From Candidatus Woesebacteria bacterium (lineage in GTDB: Bacteria; Patescibacteriota; Microgenomatia; UBA8517), in contig CP058602.1 in the NCBI GenBank assembly GCA_013426185.1, positions 692,549-724,581 on the forward strand: a DNA stretch of 32,033 bases, in the 5' to 3' direction. Positions 13,265 to 20,990 of this stretch are shown piece by piece (within the stretch, counting starts at the first letter, position 1; every line of letters starts with the position of its first letter). The notes below the pieces were generated by a model that was not told the DNA's origin, searched no databases, and worked only from the letters and a program-made list of their open reading frames with translations. Position numbers and translations under genes: made by a program.

Positions 13265-15190
13265 ATCTTCTAGCGAGCCAGATGTGCCATATTCGAATCC
13301 GTGGCCTTGCATAGAGGAGGGTATAATTTTTCCGTTTTTTAACAAAGCAGCAGAAACTACGTTTCTCAATATTACTTCATTCCCGTTATAAACTGTAAGA
13401 ACAGGCCTGTCATCTTTTATTAATCTAGCGAAGTTCTCATCTAGAGACTTGAGATCGACAACATTTATGACTCTTGCTGTGATTCCATATTGTTCCTTTA
13501 GTAATTTTTTTGCCTCTACTACTCCTTGTGTTGTTAACCCAGATGAGATAATGACACAGTCTACTTCGTCAGTTGTTGTCCCCACCTCATAATAAGTGGT
13601 ATTGTTTAAATCATTATCTGACCTTTCAAGTTCTTCAGTGTTTCTAGTATGTAATCTTATATACGTTGGTTCATGGTAATTACCAATAGACCTATTTAGG
13701 CAATTAAAAAGATCTCTCACGTCCGCAGGCTCGTAAAAACGAATACCTGGCATATTGATAATCATGCCCGGCTGCCCACTAGATTGATGGGTTGACCCGT
13801 TTCTCGCTCCACTCAAGCCTCCGTCGTCACCGACTATAACCAAAGGACTCCTTCCTTGAGCTATAGCATTGAGCTGGTCTGCTCCCCTATAAAGAAAAGC
13901 GTCGCCGTAGTTGATAATGATTCGTGAACTCGCGTCGGACTGAGATATTCCATGTGCCATTGCAAGCAGATGTTGTTCTCTAATGCCAACGTCAATATAA
14001 ATGATTGGCGGAACTAGACCACATAACTCAATTTGGTCCTCTCTTATTAAATCGGCGGTCATAAAATAAAGCCTTAATGTCTCTCTGTCTCTAAATAATT
14101 TACTCAGGTGGTTTAGGTAGTGGACCAATCCGTTTACCAGGTTTTTTTCTCCCGCTGGTGGTTCTATTTGAGGTCTAAAATCAATACAATTGGAGTCGGG
14201 GTTATAATTTTCCTTTATCTTCTTGCTAATAGCTAGTTCTTTAGCTATCCTTCTTATATCAGCTTGTGAATATTGAAGTTCTTCAAGTTTGGCTTCTAGG
14301 TCCGAAATAGCAGACAGGAGTTTACTTTCATCGCATGAACTGATAGTGTGGTAACCACAACAATTGTCTTCCGCTCCTGGAATACCTTTACCTTTAATAG
14401 TATTAGCGACAATAAGAACAGGCTTATCTCTGTCTTGTAAAATAACATGGGTTAAGGTATCAATTACCTCGCGAATTTCGTTACCATTATTTATTTCTAT
14501 CACATCCCATCCATATCCTTCCCAGACTGTTGAGACCTTTGTTGCTCCATCAACGGTATTGGTTCTTCTCCCCAATTGAGCTTTATTATTATCCAAAATA
14601 CAGATTAGATTATTAAGTTTTAAATGGGCCGCGTGACGTGCTGCTTCGCTAATGTTTCCTTCTTGTTCTTCACCATCACCCAAGAAGACGAAGGTTCTAT
14701 ATTCTTTACCTTGTATTTTAGCTGCAAAAGCTGAACCTACCCCGTATGATAGAATCATACCCAACGAGCCGCTTGGAGTAATGTCTACACCGGGTATTTC
14801 GTGCATAGATTCATGCCCTTGTAGTCTTGATCCTAAATCTCTATATCCTTCTAGCTCTTGTTCTTCTATCCAACCAAGGAGAGAAAATATCTTATATCTG
14901 AGTGGTCCTAAGTGGCCTCGAACTAGTACCCTGTCCCTGTCTGGGTGTCGAGGGTTGTCTTTGTCGTATCTTAATATTCTACCAAAATATAAAGCCACCA
15001 TCAACTCAGTAGATGACGAACTTGCTCCTAAGTGCCCGCTTCCAGCTTTAAGTATAATTTCGAAAGCTCCTTTTCTTACTTCACAGGAAATTGCTTCTAG
15101 TTTTTTAAACAAAGGGTTTTGCTCAAAAGATGTGTTCTCGCAAGAAATTTCTCCTATATAATTACTACAATCTCTTTCTTTACCTGTCAT
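13163..15190 (-). CDS. Full-length transketolase-like ThDP enzyme (cassette gene 4)
   Basis: 675 aa from ATG 15190 (GTG 15199 would add three residues). The N-terminal half has SGHLGASSSSTEL, RGHLGPLRYKIF, LQGHESMHEIPGVD and the ThDP motif GDGEEQEGN...DNNKAQL. The C-terminal half has the catalytic Glu in DVGIREQHLLAMAHGIS, NGSTHQSSGQPG, and a final domain from about residue 540 (DCVIISSGLT). So both halves, separate in the tktN/tktC pair next door, are fused here. Cofactor residues look intact. About 25 residues precede the usual start. Last gene of the minus-strand cassette, 46 bases after the methyltransferase stop. Substrate may differ from the housekeeping enzyme. Confidence 0.9.
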   Translation of the reverse strand: MTGKERDCSNYIGEISCENTSFEQNPLFKKLEAISCEVRKGAFEIILKAGSGHLGASSSSTELMVALYFGRILRYDKDNPRHPDRDRVLVRGHLGPLRYKIFSLLGWIEEQELEGYRDLGSRLQGHESMHEIPGVDITPSGSLGMILSYGVGSAFAAKIQGKEYRTFVFLGDGEEQEGNISEAARHAAHLKLNNLICILDNNKAQLGRRTNTVDGATKVSTVWEGYGWDVIEINNGNEIREVIDTLTHVILQDRDKPVLIVANTIKGKGIPGAEDNCCGYHTISSCDESKLLSAISDLEAKLEELQYSQADIRRIAKELAISKKIKENYNPDSNCIDFRPQIEPPAGEKNLVNGLVHYLNHLSKLFRDRETLRLYFMTADLIREDQIELCGLVPPIIYIDVGIREQHLLAMAHGISQSDASSRIIINYGDAFLYRGADQLNAIAQGRSPLVIVGDDGGLSGARNGSTHQSSGQPGMIINMPGIRFYEPADVRDLFNCLNRSIGNYHEPTYIRLHTRNTEELERSDNDLNNTTYYEVGTTTDEVDCVIISSGLTTQGVVEAKKLLKEQYGITARVINVVDLKSLDENFARLIKDDRPVLTVYNGNEVILRNVVSAALLKNGKIIPSSMQGHGFEYGTSGSLEDLIKHFKFDGEGIVEILKHKFPYLFDNPKVYPQS

Positions 15191-15236
15191 AGAGTTCACG
15201 AGGCAGTATGAATTTTTGGTTTGCGTATTACTGGTT

Positions 15237-16022
15237 TTAAGATAGATGTCCGCACCAAATAGAACATATTTGAGATAAAATTAGTACTCTATCTTTTACT
15301 TTCTCCACTAAATATTTTTTAGCAATCTCGTATTCCTCAATAGTTAAAATTCTGGCTGGCTGGCCAAGACTTACTACCGACAAGGCTGCTAAGATTCTGT
15401 CTAAGTCAAAATTCTTAAACTGCCATTCAAACTTAAATTCCTTGTATTGTACCTCACCTTTTTTTCTTAGCTTGTTGGTTATCTGACAAATCTCCTTCAT
15501 TCTTTTTTTTAGATCATAACTTTTAACCAGTCTTCGTATCTCTAGATCATCACCATCTTTGGGTTTCATGAAGAGATAACCCCCCATTGGTTTGAGACAT
15601 TTTGTTATAGGATCAACGAAATCAAGGTAAAAGTTAAATCCGCAATAGGCAAAATCTAGACTTTTTTCGTTAAGTAAGCTGTTTCTTATATCTCCGCATA
15701 TGAGATTGATATTTCTATTTTTTGTCACGAACTCAGCTCTTATGTTATCCAGGGCTGATTGATTTATATCTAGGCAGTAGATTGTCTTAGAGAAAGTGTA
15801 GAAATGTCTTACTAGCCACGCATAGTATCCACTGCAAAAATCTCCCATAACAAGATGTTTCCGTCCTGTTCTTTGCTGAGTTTGAGTTATTTCTCTTTTT
15901 ATTTCTTTTAAAAAGGACTTTTTGTTTACCCAAGTGCTCTGAAACGCCAATATATCGCAAGCTTCATAGTAGCCCTTCTCTTCAGAAAACATGAAGTAGA
16001 AATCTTGATAGTTTTTATACAT
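15237..16022 (-). CDS. Class I SAM methyltransferase-like protein (cassette gene 3)
   Basis: 261 aa. A Rossmann-type core at about residues 55-150 shows the methyltransferase pattern: VMGDFCSGYYAWLVRHF (motif I, glycine-poor), IYCLDINQSALDNIRAEF (acidic end of strand 2), NLICGDIRNSL (motif II/III), FAYCGFNFYLDFVDP and LKPMGGYLFMKP. The N-terminal ~50 residues and the basic C-terminal third are not recognised. No signal peptide. Start ATG 16020-16022 overlaps the upstream LeuRS-like gene by eight bases, indicating coupling. Motif I departs from the usual GxGxG, so SAM binding is likely but not certain; the substrate is unknown. Confidence 0.7.
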   Translation of the reverse strand: MYKNYQDFYFMFSEEKGYYEACDILAFQSTWVNKKSFLKEIKREITQTQQRTGRKHLVMGDFCSGYYAWLVRHFYTFSKTIYCLDINQSALDNIRAEFVTKNRNINLICGDIRNSLLNEKSLDFAYCGFNFYLDFVDPITKCLKPMGGYLFMKPKDGDDLEIRRLVKSYDLKKRMKEICQITNKLRKKGEVQYKEFKFEWQFKNFDLDRILAALSVVSLGQPARILTIEEYEIAKKYLVEKVKDRVLILSQICSIWCGHLS

Positions 16023-17451
16023 AATGAATTTGCTGATTATTAAAGTAAGTTGGAATAATGATATTCAGAGATTGGTTAATGTAACCTTTGATTAACTCTA
16101 AACTTTCAATATCAATTCCCTTTTTAGTCTGGATATGTTTAAGAATCTTATTGGGAAAAACATTTAAGGTCTCAATAGCTGCTTTTCGGAAATCTCCGCT
16201 CTCCATAAATTTATACCATGCTATTTTACTTTCGTTAATTAGTTTGAGTAGCGAATCGTCTCTCTTTTTTCTATCTGGGCGTAGGTTATCTAGGATACCT
16301 ATTAGAAAATAGAGCCTGTTTAGACTTCTCTTGATGCCGGTGATCTGATTACTATCCCAGTTGAAGTGTTCACAGGGGTGACTGGTAAGAAGCAATGAAA
16401 GTCTAGCTACTTCAGGCCCGTGACTATTTAACATGTCAGTCAAAAGTATAGAGTGGCCTTTCGAGGCAGACATCCGCTTGCCTAACAATGTGCCCATTCC
16501 CAACAAGAAGTAAGATTTTGTCCTGTATTTCTTTGATAACAACGCAGTTTCCGCATATACCTTTTTTGCCAGCCAGTTTTTGAGATGTTCTTCTCCAAAA
16601 AACATATCTACAGGAAGCCATTTGTTTAGATAATCAATCAAGGATTGATACTTATATTCTCCTTCTTTATGAGTAGGATTAGCAAGATGTTTTAAAGATT
16701 CTGATATTGCAGACTTGTATTCATCGTATTTTAAGTTGGGTTCTAGAAAATCCTTGATAATGTCGAAAACTGTAAAAAGTTCACTGTCAAACATCGGGTC
16801 GACAATATTTCCATCGATCTTTGTACCGATGCCACCTTCTCTTTCATAAGACCATTGATTGTCAAGCAGTAGTACAGAATCACGAATTATGTGATGCCAT
16901 TTTCTGGAGACGATTTGAGTATTTTTTAGTTGTCTTAGAGTTTTCAATCTCCACAATTTATTCTCATAAGCCAGGCTTTTGCCTGACCTGCCTTGAGTAA
17001 TTAGCCCTTTGTCTTTATAACCGTCAAAAATTGATTGTACAAACACTTTGTATCTAAGATCTGTGGTATTATAGTAAGAATTCCAGTCGTGAGATATTCC
17101 AAGTCTCTTCAAATCATTGATTGTTTGGTTGGCAAAGTAATCTAATATAGAGATGGAATTTGTTAGACTTTTTAAGGAGTGTTCCGGAACTTTGTAAAAT
17201 TCTCTAAATAACCAAATGATCTTATCAACTTCTTGATTTTTTACCCCACGTAAATATTGCTTGATGGCTGTGGCAAATTTGGACGCTGTATCGCCACTGT
17301 AATGACAGGCGAATGGCATCTTAACCTCAAACCCCTGAAACCTTTTGTATCTTGCCAGAGTGTCTGCGACTACGTACACCCTAGCGTGGCTGGCATTAAT
17401 GGGACATACAGGATGGTTGTATGCGATGCCAATATAGTATTTTTTTGACAT
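16015..17451 (-). CDS. Archaeal-type leucyl-tRNA-synthetase-like protein lacking the editing domain (cassette gene 2)
   Basis: 478 aa. The first 160 residues follow the catalytic core of archaeal LeuRS: SHARVYVVADTLARYKRFQG, KMPFACHYSG, LKRLGISHDW, DLRYKVFVQSIFDG and YKDKGLITQG. Later come GIGTKI with PMFDSELFTVFDII (207-231), WLPVDMFFGEEHLKNW (278-293) and a KMSKS-like loop RMSASKG (326-332), then about 145 residues of helical domain. The large CP1 editing domain is missing, the protein is about half normal size, and the HIGH motif reads NASH (19-22). It is probably not the housekeeping LeuRS. It might charge or activate an amino acid for the neighbouring enzymes. Family is well supported; function is open. 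Confidence 0.82.
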   Translation of the reverse strand: MSKKYYIGIAYNHPVCPINASHARVYVVADTLARYKRFQGFEVKMPFACHYSGDTASKFATAIKQYLRGVKNQEVDKIIWLFREFYKVPEHSLKSLTNSISILDYFANQTINDLKRLGISHDWNSYYNTTDLRYKVFVQSIFDGYKDKGLITQGRSGKSLAYENKLWRLKTLRQLKNTQIVSRKWHHIIRDSVLLLDNQWSYEREGGIGTKIDGNIVDPMFDSELFTVFDIIKDFLEPNLKYDEYKSAISESLKHLANPTHKEGEYKYQSLIDYLNKWLPVDMFFGEEHLKNWLAKKVYAETALLSKKYRTKSYFLLGMGTLLGKRMSASKGHSILLTDMLNSHGPEVARLSLLLTSHPCEHFNWDSNQITGIKRSLNRLYFLIGILDNLRPDRKKRDDSLLKLINESKIAWYKFMESGDFRKAAIETLNVFPNKILKHIQTKKGIDIESLELIKGYINQSLNIIIPTYFNNQQIHYV

Positions 17452-17463
17452 AAAGACGGGTTT

Positions 17464-18090
17464 CTAGGTCAGGAGATCATTTGATATGAGCTCTTTTTTA
17501 ATTTTCCTAAAGATTATATCGTAACCATTTGCATTTGGGTGAAGCCCGTCGCTAAGCAATTTTTTGTAATTATTTGCTATCAAATAGTTAAAGAGATCGA
17601 TAAAGACAACTTTTTCTTGGTTGCAGACCTTCTTCAAGATTTCATTGTATATTCCTATCCTTTTGTTTAAGAAGAAATTTCCATCTACTGGATTTATAGA
17701 TTCATCTACTGGAGTGGAACCAACGAAGAATATCTCATTTGTATATTTCCTTGATTTTCTAATGAGCAGCTTTATATTTTTTTCAAATTTATCCTCTTTT
17801 ACTTGGGGCTTTGTTTTACCACCTAAAGTTTTTGCATCATTGACACCTGTTGCAATTATAATTGCAAATCTATCGTCAGGATATGAATTTGATCTTCTTG
17901 CTAAACATTCTAGGTCAATTCTGGCCAAGATATCGTTAGAGTTGTTGCCTGGGATACCTAGATTGTATAGCGCATTGTATTTTGTCTTTGGCTCAAAATA
18001 TTCTCTTAGACGGCCAACCCAGCCTCTTTTGTTCTCTGTATCGCCTATTCCAAATGTAATACTATCTCCAAATACAGCGATTGAAAACAT
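17464..18090 (-). CDS. SGNH/GDSL-family hydrolase (cassette gene 1)
   Basis: 208 aa from ATG 18090. The four SGNH blocks are present: GDSITFG (nucleophile Ser), LGIPGNNSNDI (Gly), ATGVNDA (Asn) and SDGLHPNANGY (catalytic Asp and His). No signal peptide, so likely cytoplasmic. Such enzymes act as esterases, deacetylases or thioesterases. ATG 18090 is chosen over the upstream TTG 18126 because TAAAAT lies seven bases before it, with TTGCTA as -35, and the protein begins directly with the first strand (MFSIAVFGDS). First gene of the minus-strand cassette, 12 bases before the LeuRS-like gene. Confidence 0.88.
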   Translation of the reverse strand: MFSIAVFGDSITFGIGDTENKRGWVGRLREYFEPKTKYNALYNLGIPGNNSNDILARIDLECLARRSNSYPDDRFAIIIATGVNDAKTLGGKTKPQVKEDKFEKNIKLLIRKSRKYTNEIFFVGSTPVDESINPVDGNFFLNKRIGIYNEILKKVCNQEKVVFIDLFNYLIANNYKKLLSDGLHPNANGYDIIFRKIKKELISNDLLT

Positions 18091-18097
18091 TGTTGAT

Positions 18098-18126
18098 ATT
18101 TTATCAAAGCCAAGCAGGTTTAGCAA
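18098..18126 (-). promoter_or_regulatory. Promoter of the inserted cassette operon
   Basis: On the minus strand TTGCTA (18126-18121), 17 bases, TAAAAT (18103-18098), then seven bases to ATG 18090. No other promoter-like site is seen between the four genes, so one transcript is likely. Confidence 0.6.
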
Positions 18127-18230
18127 GCTTGTTTGATTTAATACTTTTGATCATGCGAGGCTGATCTTAGCAACTTTATTGCACTCTGTTTTTTGCAGTA
18201 TGAATTAAAATTGGGGAATAAAAGAAGGGG

Positions 18231-18311
18231 ATGTTAGTTTTTCATTTGCACAATAACATGGTGACTAATGCAGACAAGAATGAGGAAAGTGAGCACATTT
18301 TGGTTCAATAA
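18231..18311 (+). pseudogene. Tail fragment of a tktC gene at the right edge of the cassette
   Basis: A 26-codon open frame whose last ten codons (EESEHILVQ and stop) lie in the direct repeat and match the end of tktC (RKSEHILVQ). The first sixteen codons (MLVFHLHNNMVTNADKN) do not resemble tktC. Probably a remnant from the insertion, not a gene. Confidence 0.45.
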
Positions 18312-18379
18312 TTATATTTCTGTCCATTTTTATGGCCTTTATTCTCTTCTGGTAAAATACTTTTAATGAGACTAAAAAG
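18282..18379 (+). repeat. Direct repeat, right copy
   Basis: 98 bases, matching 13021-13119 except one base missing and three substitutions. Its right end runs into the intact DNA glycosylase gene (ATG 18366), whereas its left end is cut off from the body of tktC. Confidence 0.93.
18353..18358 (+). promoter_or_regulatory. -10 hexamer of the DNA glycosylase gene
   Basis: TAAAAT ends seven bases before ATG 18366, giving a predicted leaderless mRNA. No convincing -35. The identical sequence is present in the left repeat copy (13093-13098). Confidence 0.5.
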
Positions 18380-18881
18380 AAATTTTTTTGCTCGCGACTC
18401 GCTTGTTGTTGCTCGTGATCTTTTGGGTTGTTTTTTAGTGCGAGATTTTGGTAACAAGAAAGTTGAAAGAAAGAAAATTACCGAAGTTGAAGCTTATGGC
18501 GGAGAAGAAGATAAGGCAAGTCATGCTCGTTTTGGCAAGACCAAAAGAAACCAAATTATGTGGGAAACACCAGGCTTGGTTTATGTTTATTTTGTTTATG
18601 GTATGTATTGGATGTTTAACATTGTAACTGCTAAAAAAGGAAAGGCACAGGCAGTTTTGATTCGCTCTCTTGAGGGGGTAAAAGGCCCAGGAAGAGTGGG
18701 AAAGTGGCTTTTAATTGACAAAAGTTTTTACGGTGAGGATTTAATTTCAAGTAAAAGAATTTGGATTGAAAAAGGCAGTATTCCAAAAGGCGCAAAGATT
18801 ACAAGGACCCCAAGAATTGGTATCTCCTATGCTAAAGAGTGGGCGAAAAAGAAATGGAGGTTTATTCTTGAGCAAAAGTGA
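18366..18881 (+). CDS. mpg: 3-methyladenine DNA glycosylase (AAG/MPG type)
   Basis: 171 aa. Excises alkylated purines in base-excision repair. Motifs: DLLGCFLVRDF, the catalytic Glu in ITEVEAYGGEEDKASHA, RNQIMWETPGLVYVYFVYGMYWMFNIV, AVLIRSLEG and GPGRVGKWL. Slightly shorter than many family members but complete. Its first five codons lie inside the right copy of the direct repeat, so the gene was not broken by the insertion. Its 3' end overlaps the convergent gene by 20 bases. Confidence 0.92.
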   Translation: MRLKRNFFARDSLVVARDLLGCFLVRDFGNKKVERKKITEVEAYGGEEDKASHARFGKTKRNQIMWETPGLVYVYFVYGMYWMFNIVTAKKGKAQAVLIRSLEGVKGPGRVGKWLLIDKSFYGEDLISSKRIWIEKGSIPKGAKITRTPRIGISYAKEWAKKKWRFILEQK

Positions 18882-19545
18882 GACTTACTAAAATTTTGTC
18901 TAATATCTCCTTGTATTTTTCATCACCAGCCCAAGTAGTAGTAATTCTATAGACCTTTTTTAAATTTTGAAGATAGATTTTTGTTGTCTTGATAGTGCAA
19001 TTGCTTGTGTATTGATAGCCTTTGATTTGTGCTACTTCAATTTCTTCTATTTCTGACACTTTTTCTTGGTTGTTACAGACCTCAAGGCTTGTTTGCCTTT
19101 CCTTTTTGGCAAGAGAAAGCAGGTTGCTAGCATTTTCTGTCTGGCTGATTGAGAAAGAGTAGCCATCATAAAGCTCTGTTTCTTCTTTTTGAGTTTTACC
19201 AAGATAAATAAGAGAGATTGTTTTATTCTCCTCTTTTATTTTTACACCTGCAGGATAGATAAAAGAGAGATTCTGGCTTTCATATTTTTCCCAAACATCT
19301 TCTTTAGCTTCTTCTTTTCTTGGTCCCTCAAATTCTCTTCCATCTTTGGTAAAACATTTTGGCGGTTCTGTTGTCTGGATTTGGCTGCCTTTTGCTTTTG
19401 CACACTCTTCAAAGCTGTTGATATTAAGGAGCTTTTTAAGCTCGTTGTTTTGCCAGATGAAAAATGTGGCAATGAAAACGGCAAAAATTGAGGTTAAGGC
19501 GGGAATTGAATTTATTTTGAGAGCTTGAAGTTTATTATTTTCCAT
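18862..19545 (-). CDS. Membrane-anchored protein with a Cys/DGREF motif
   Basis: 227 aa from ATG 19545, chosen because the longer frame would run through most of the upstream gene. A membrane helix (about residues 13-29) is followed by LLNINSFEECAKAKGS, EPPKCFTKDGREFEGP, and a C-terminal extracytoplasmic domain (about 85-227) with LSFIYPAGV, GYSFSISQTE and a terminal YKEILDKILVSLTF, reminiscent of lipoproteins with a PsbP-like or beta-sandwich fold (not certain). The motif FxEC-KAxG...PPxCxTKDGRxF recurs in the broken gene at 23291-23743, so they are paralogues. It overlaps the eight-cysteine gene by 11 bases. Function unknown. Confidence 0.75.
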   Translation of the reverse strand: MENNKLQALKINSIPALTSIFAVFIATFFIWQNNELKKLLNINSFEECAKAKGSQIQTTEPPKCFTKDGREFEGPRKEEAKEDVWEKYESQNLSFIYPAGVKIKEENKTISLIYLGKTQKEETELYDGYSFSISQTENASNLLSLAKKERQTSLEVCNNQEKVSEIEEIEVAQIKGYQYTSNCTIKTTKIYLQNLKKVYRITTTWAGDEKYKEILDKILVSLTFAQE

Positions 19546-19894
19546 TTTCCTTGTATTTTTTGAGACAATCTTTAAACTCTTCTGTTTCAGTAAAGCCGCA
19601 TTTTCCATCTTTTTGTCTTTTGCAGGTTGTAAGTTTATAGCATTCATATTCAGGTTTATAGATACAGACTGAAAAGACGAGTTTTTCATCCTTGTCTTGG
19701 CAAATTTCGCCGTTACACCCGCTTATTACGCACTCATTATTATTTCTTGGCTTTTCTTCAGGATTTTGTCTTGAACTTAATTTTGTAAGCGAAGCAATGA
19801 TAATACTAAAGATAAAAATTAAAACCGTTGAAGATAGAAAAATAATTCTAGTTATTTCAATAGCATCCTTTCTTTCTTGTTTATTTTTGGCCAT
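19535..19894 (-). CDS. Eight-cysteine-cluster membrane-anchored protein
   Basis: 119 aa. One membrane helix (about residues 16-39) then an extracytoplasmic domain with exactly eight cysteines: CVISGCNGEIC, CIYKPEYECYKL, CKRQKDGKCGF and a final DCL. This spacing is that of the 'eight-cysteine-cluster' domain found in many bacterial envelope proteins; function unknown, four disulfides likely. The ATG is preceded by TATAAT with a five-base gap. First gene of a two-gene unit with the DGREF-motif protein, which overlaps it by 11 bases. Confidence 0.82.
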   Translation of the reverse strand: MAKNKQERKDAIEITRIIFLSSTVLIFIFSIIIASLTKLSSRQNPEEKPRNNNECVISGCNGEICQDKDEKLVFSVCIYKPEYECYKLTTCKRQKDGKCGFTETEEFKDCLKKYKENGK

Positions 19895-19899
19895 TTTTA

Positions 19900-19905
19900 A
19901 TTATA
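19900..19905 (-). promoter_or_regulatory. -10 hexamer of the eight-cysteine gene
   Basis: TATAAT on the minus strand, five bases before ATG 19894. No strong -35. Confidence 0.5.
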
Positions 19906-19925
19906 ACATGGCCTAATAATGATTA

Positions 19926-19954
19926 TTGTCTTGAGTGTCTTTTTTTGTTAATCT
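19926..19954 (+). promoter_or_regulatory. Promoter of the aldolase gene
   Basis: TTGTCT (19926-19931), 17 bases, TAATCT (19949-19954), then seven bases to ATG 19962. Predicted leaderless start. Confidence 0.5.
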
Positions 19955-19961
19955 GATATTA

Positions 19962-20948
19962 ATGGAGCTTGAAAAACTTGCCCAGAAGATAGTTGCCTCT
20001 CCTCGAGGGATTTTGGCTGCTGATTGGAGCGTGGGAACGGCTACTAAGAAATTTGCCAAATTTGGAATTAATTCAACTGAAGAGTCAAGAAGAGAGTACA
20101 GACAGATGCTTTTTGAGACAGAAGGTTTGGAAGAATATATTAGCGCTGTTATTCTTCATGAGGAGACAATCAGACAAAAAACTAAAGAAGGCAGGCCTTT
20201 AATTGAAATAATTAAAAATAAGGGTATTGAAGCAGGAATAAGGCTTGATATTGGACAGGAAGAAATTCCTGGATTTGGAGGTGAGCAGATGACCTTTGGT
20301 TTAGACAGGATAAGAGAAAGGCTTTCTGAGTTTAAGAGTCTGGGGGCAAGTTTTGCCAAGTGGAGAGCGGCTTTTATTATTGGCCGTGGCAAACCCACAA
20401 GACAAGCAATTGAGGCGAATTCAATTCTTCTTTCTTTGTATGCTTTATTTTGCATTGAAGCAGAAATCCTCCCTATAGTTGAGCCTGATGTAGTTATGGA
20501 TGGCAATCATTCTCTTTCTGATTGTCAAAAGGCAACCGAAGAAGTTTTGAAAACTTTGTTTTTTAAGCTTTTAGATTATGGAGTTGATAGAAAAAAGATA
20601 ATTCTCAAACCAAATATGATTCTGCCGGGAATTGAATCGGAAAAAGCTTTGCCTAACGAGGTTGCTCTTGCCACAATTTCTGTCTTTAAAAAGACTGTTC
20701 CTGTTGATGTTGCTGGAATTGCTTTTCTTTCTGGTGGACAGAGTTTGGATGAAGCTTCAAAAAATTTGAATGAAATAGAAAAGAGGGCTTTTGATGTTCC
20801 TTGGCAGATAACCTTTTCTTTTGCAAGGGCGCTTCAGGAGCCTGTGCTTGAAATTTGGCAGGGAAAAGAGGAAAACAGGAAAAAAGCTCAAGAAAAGTTG
20901 ATTGAATCAGTAAAAATAGCTTCTTTGGCAAGACAAGGAAAATTATAG
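19962..20948 (+). CDS. Class I fructose-bisphosphate aldolase
   Basis: 328 aa from ATG 19962. Cleaves fructose 1,6-bisphosphate through a Schiff base. Motifs: GILAADWSVGTATKKF (classical GILAADESTG), FAKWRAAF (Lys of the phosphate site), PIVEPDVVMDG, ILKPNMILPG with the Schiff-base Lys, and AFLSGGQS. Asp21 (classical Asp33) is kept but the next residue, normally Glu, is Trp22. The N-terminus follows the usual start of the family closely; the upstream in-frame ATG 19935 lies inside the predicted promoter. It stands apart from the glycolytic run at 5304-9576. Confidence 0.92.
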   Translation: MELEKLAQKIVASPRGILAADWSVGTATKKFAKFGINSTEESRREYRQMLFETEGLEEYISAVILHEETIRQKTKEGRPLIEIIKNKGIEAGIRLDIGQEEIPGFGGEQMTFGLDRIRERLSEFKSLGASFAKWRAAFIIGRGKPTRQAIEANSILLSLYALFCIEAEILPIVEPDVVMDGNHSLSDCQKATEEVLKTLFFKLLDYGVDRKKIILKPNMILPGIESEKALPNEVALATISVFKKTVPVDVAGIAFLSGGQSLDEASKNLNEIEKRAFDVPWQITFSFARALQEPVLEIWQGKEENRKKAQEKLIESVKIASLARQGKL

Positions 20949-20990
20949 AAGTTCAAGTTCAAGTGTAAGTATAAGAGAGACTTAGAAATT

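Larger units (their letters stand above)
13120..18281. mobile_element. Inserted four-gene cassette bracketed by a ~99-bp direct repeat
   Basis: 5.16 kb between two near-identical copies of the tktC-glycosylase junction. All four genes (SGNH hydrolase, LeuRS-like protein, methyltransferase-like protein, transketolase) are on the minus strand, opposite to the flanking genes, in one closely spaced unit. No integrase, transposase or terminal inverted repeat is visible. Removing the cassette and one repeat copy restores a simple tktC-glycosylase neighbourhood, which is strong evidence of insertion. Mechanism unknown; integration of a circle by homologous recombination, or a duplication-generating event, would fit. 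Confidence 0.85.

Noticed and set aside
13120-18281. Insertion sequence, phage or integron
   Set aside because: No transposase, integrase, phage gene, attC-like site or terminal inverted repeat is visible.
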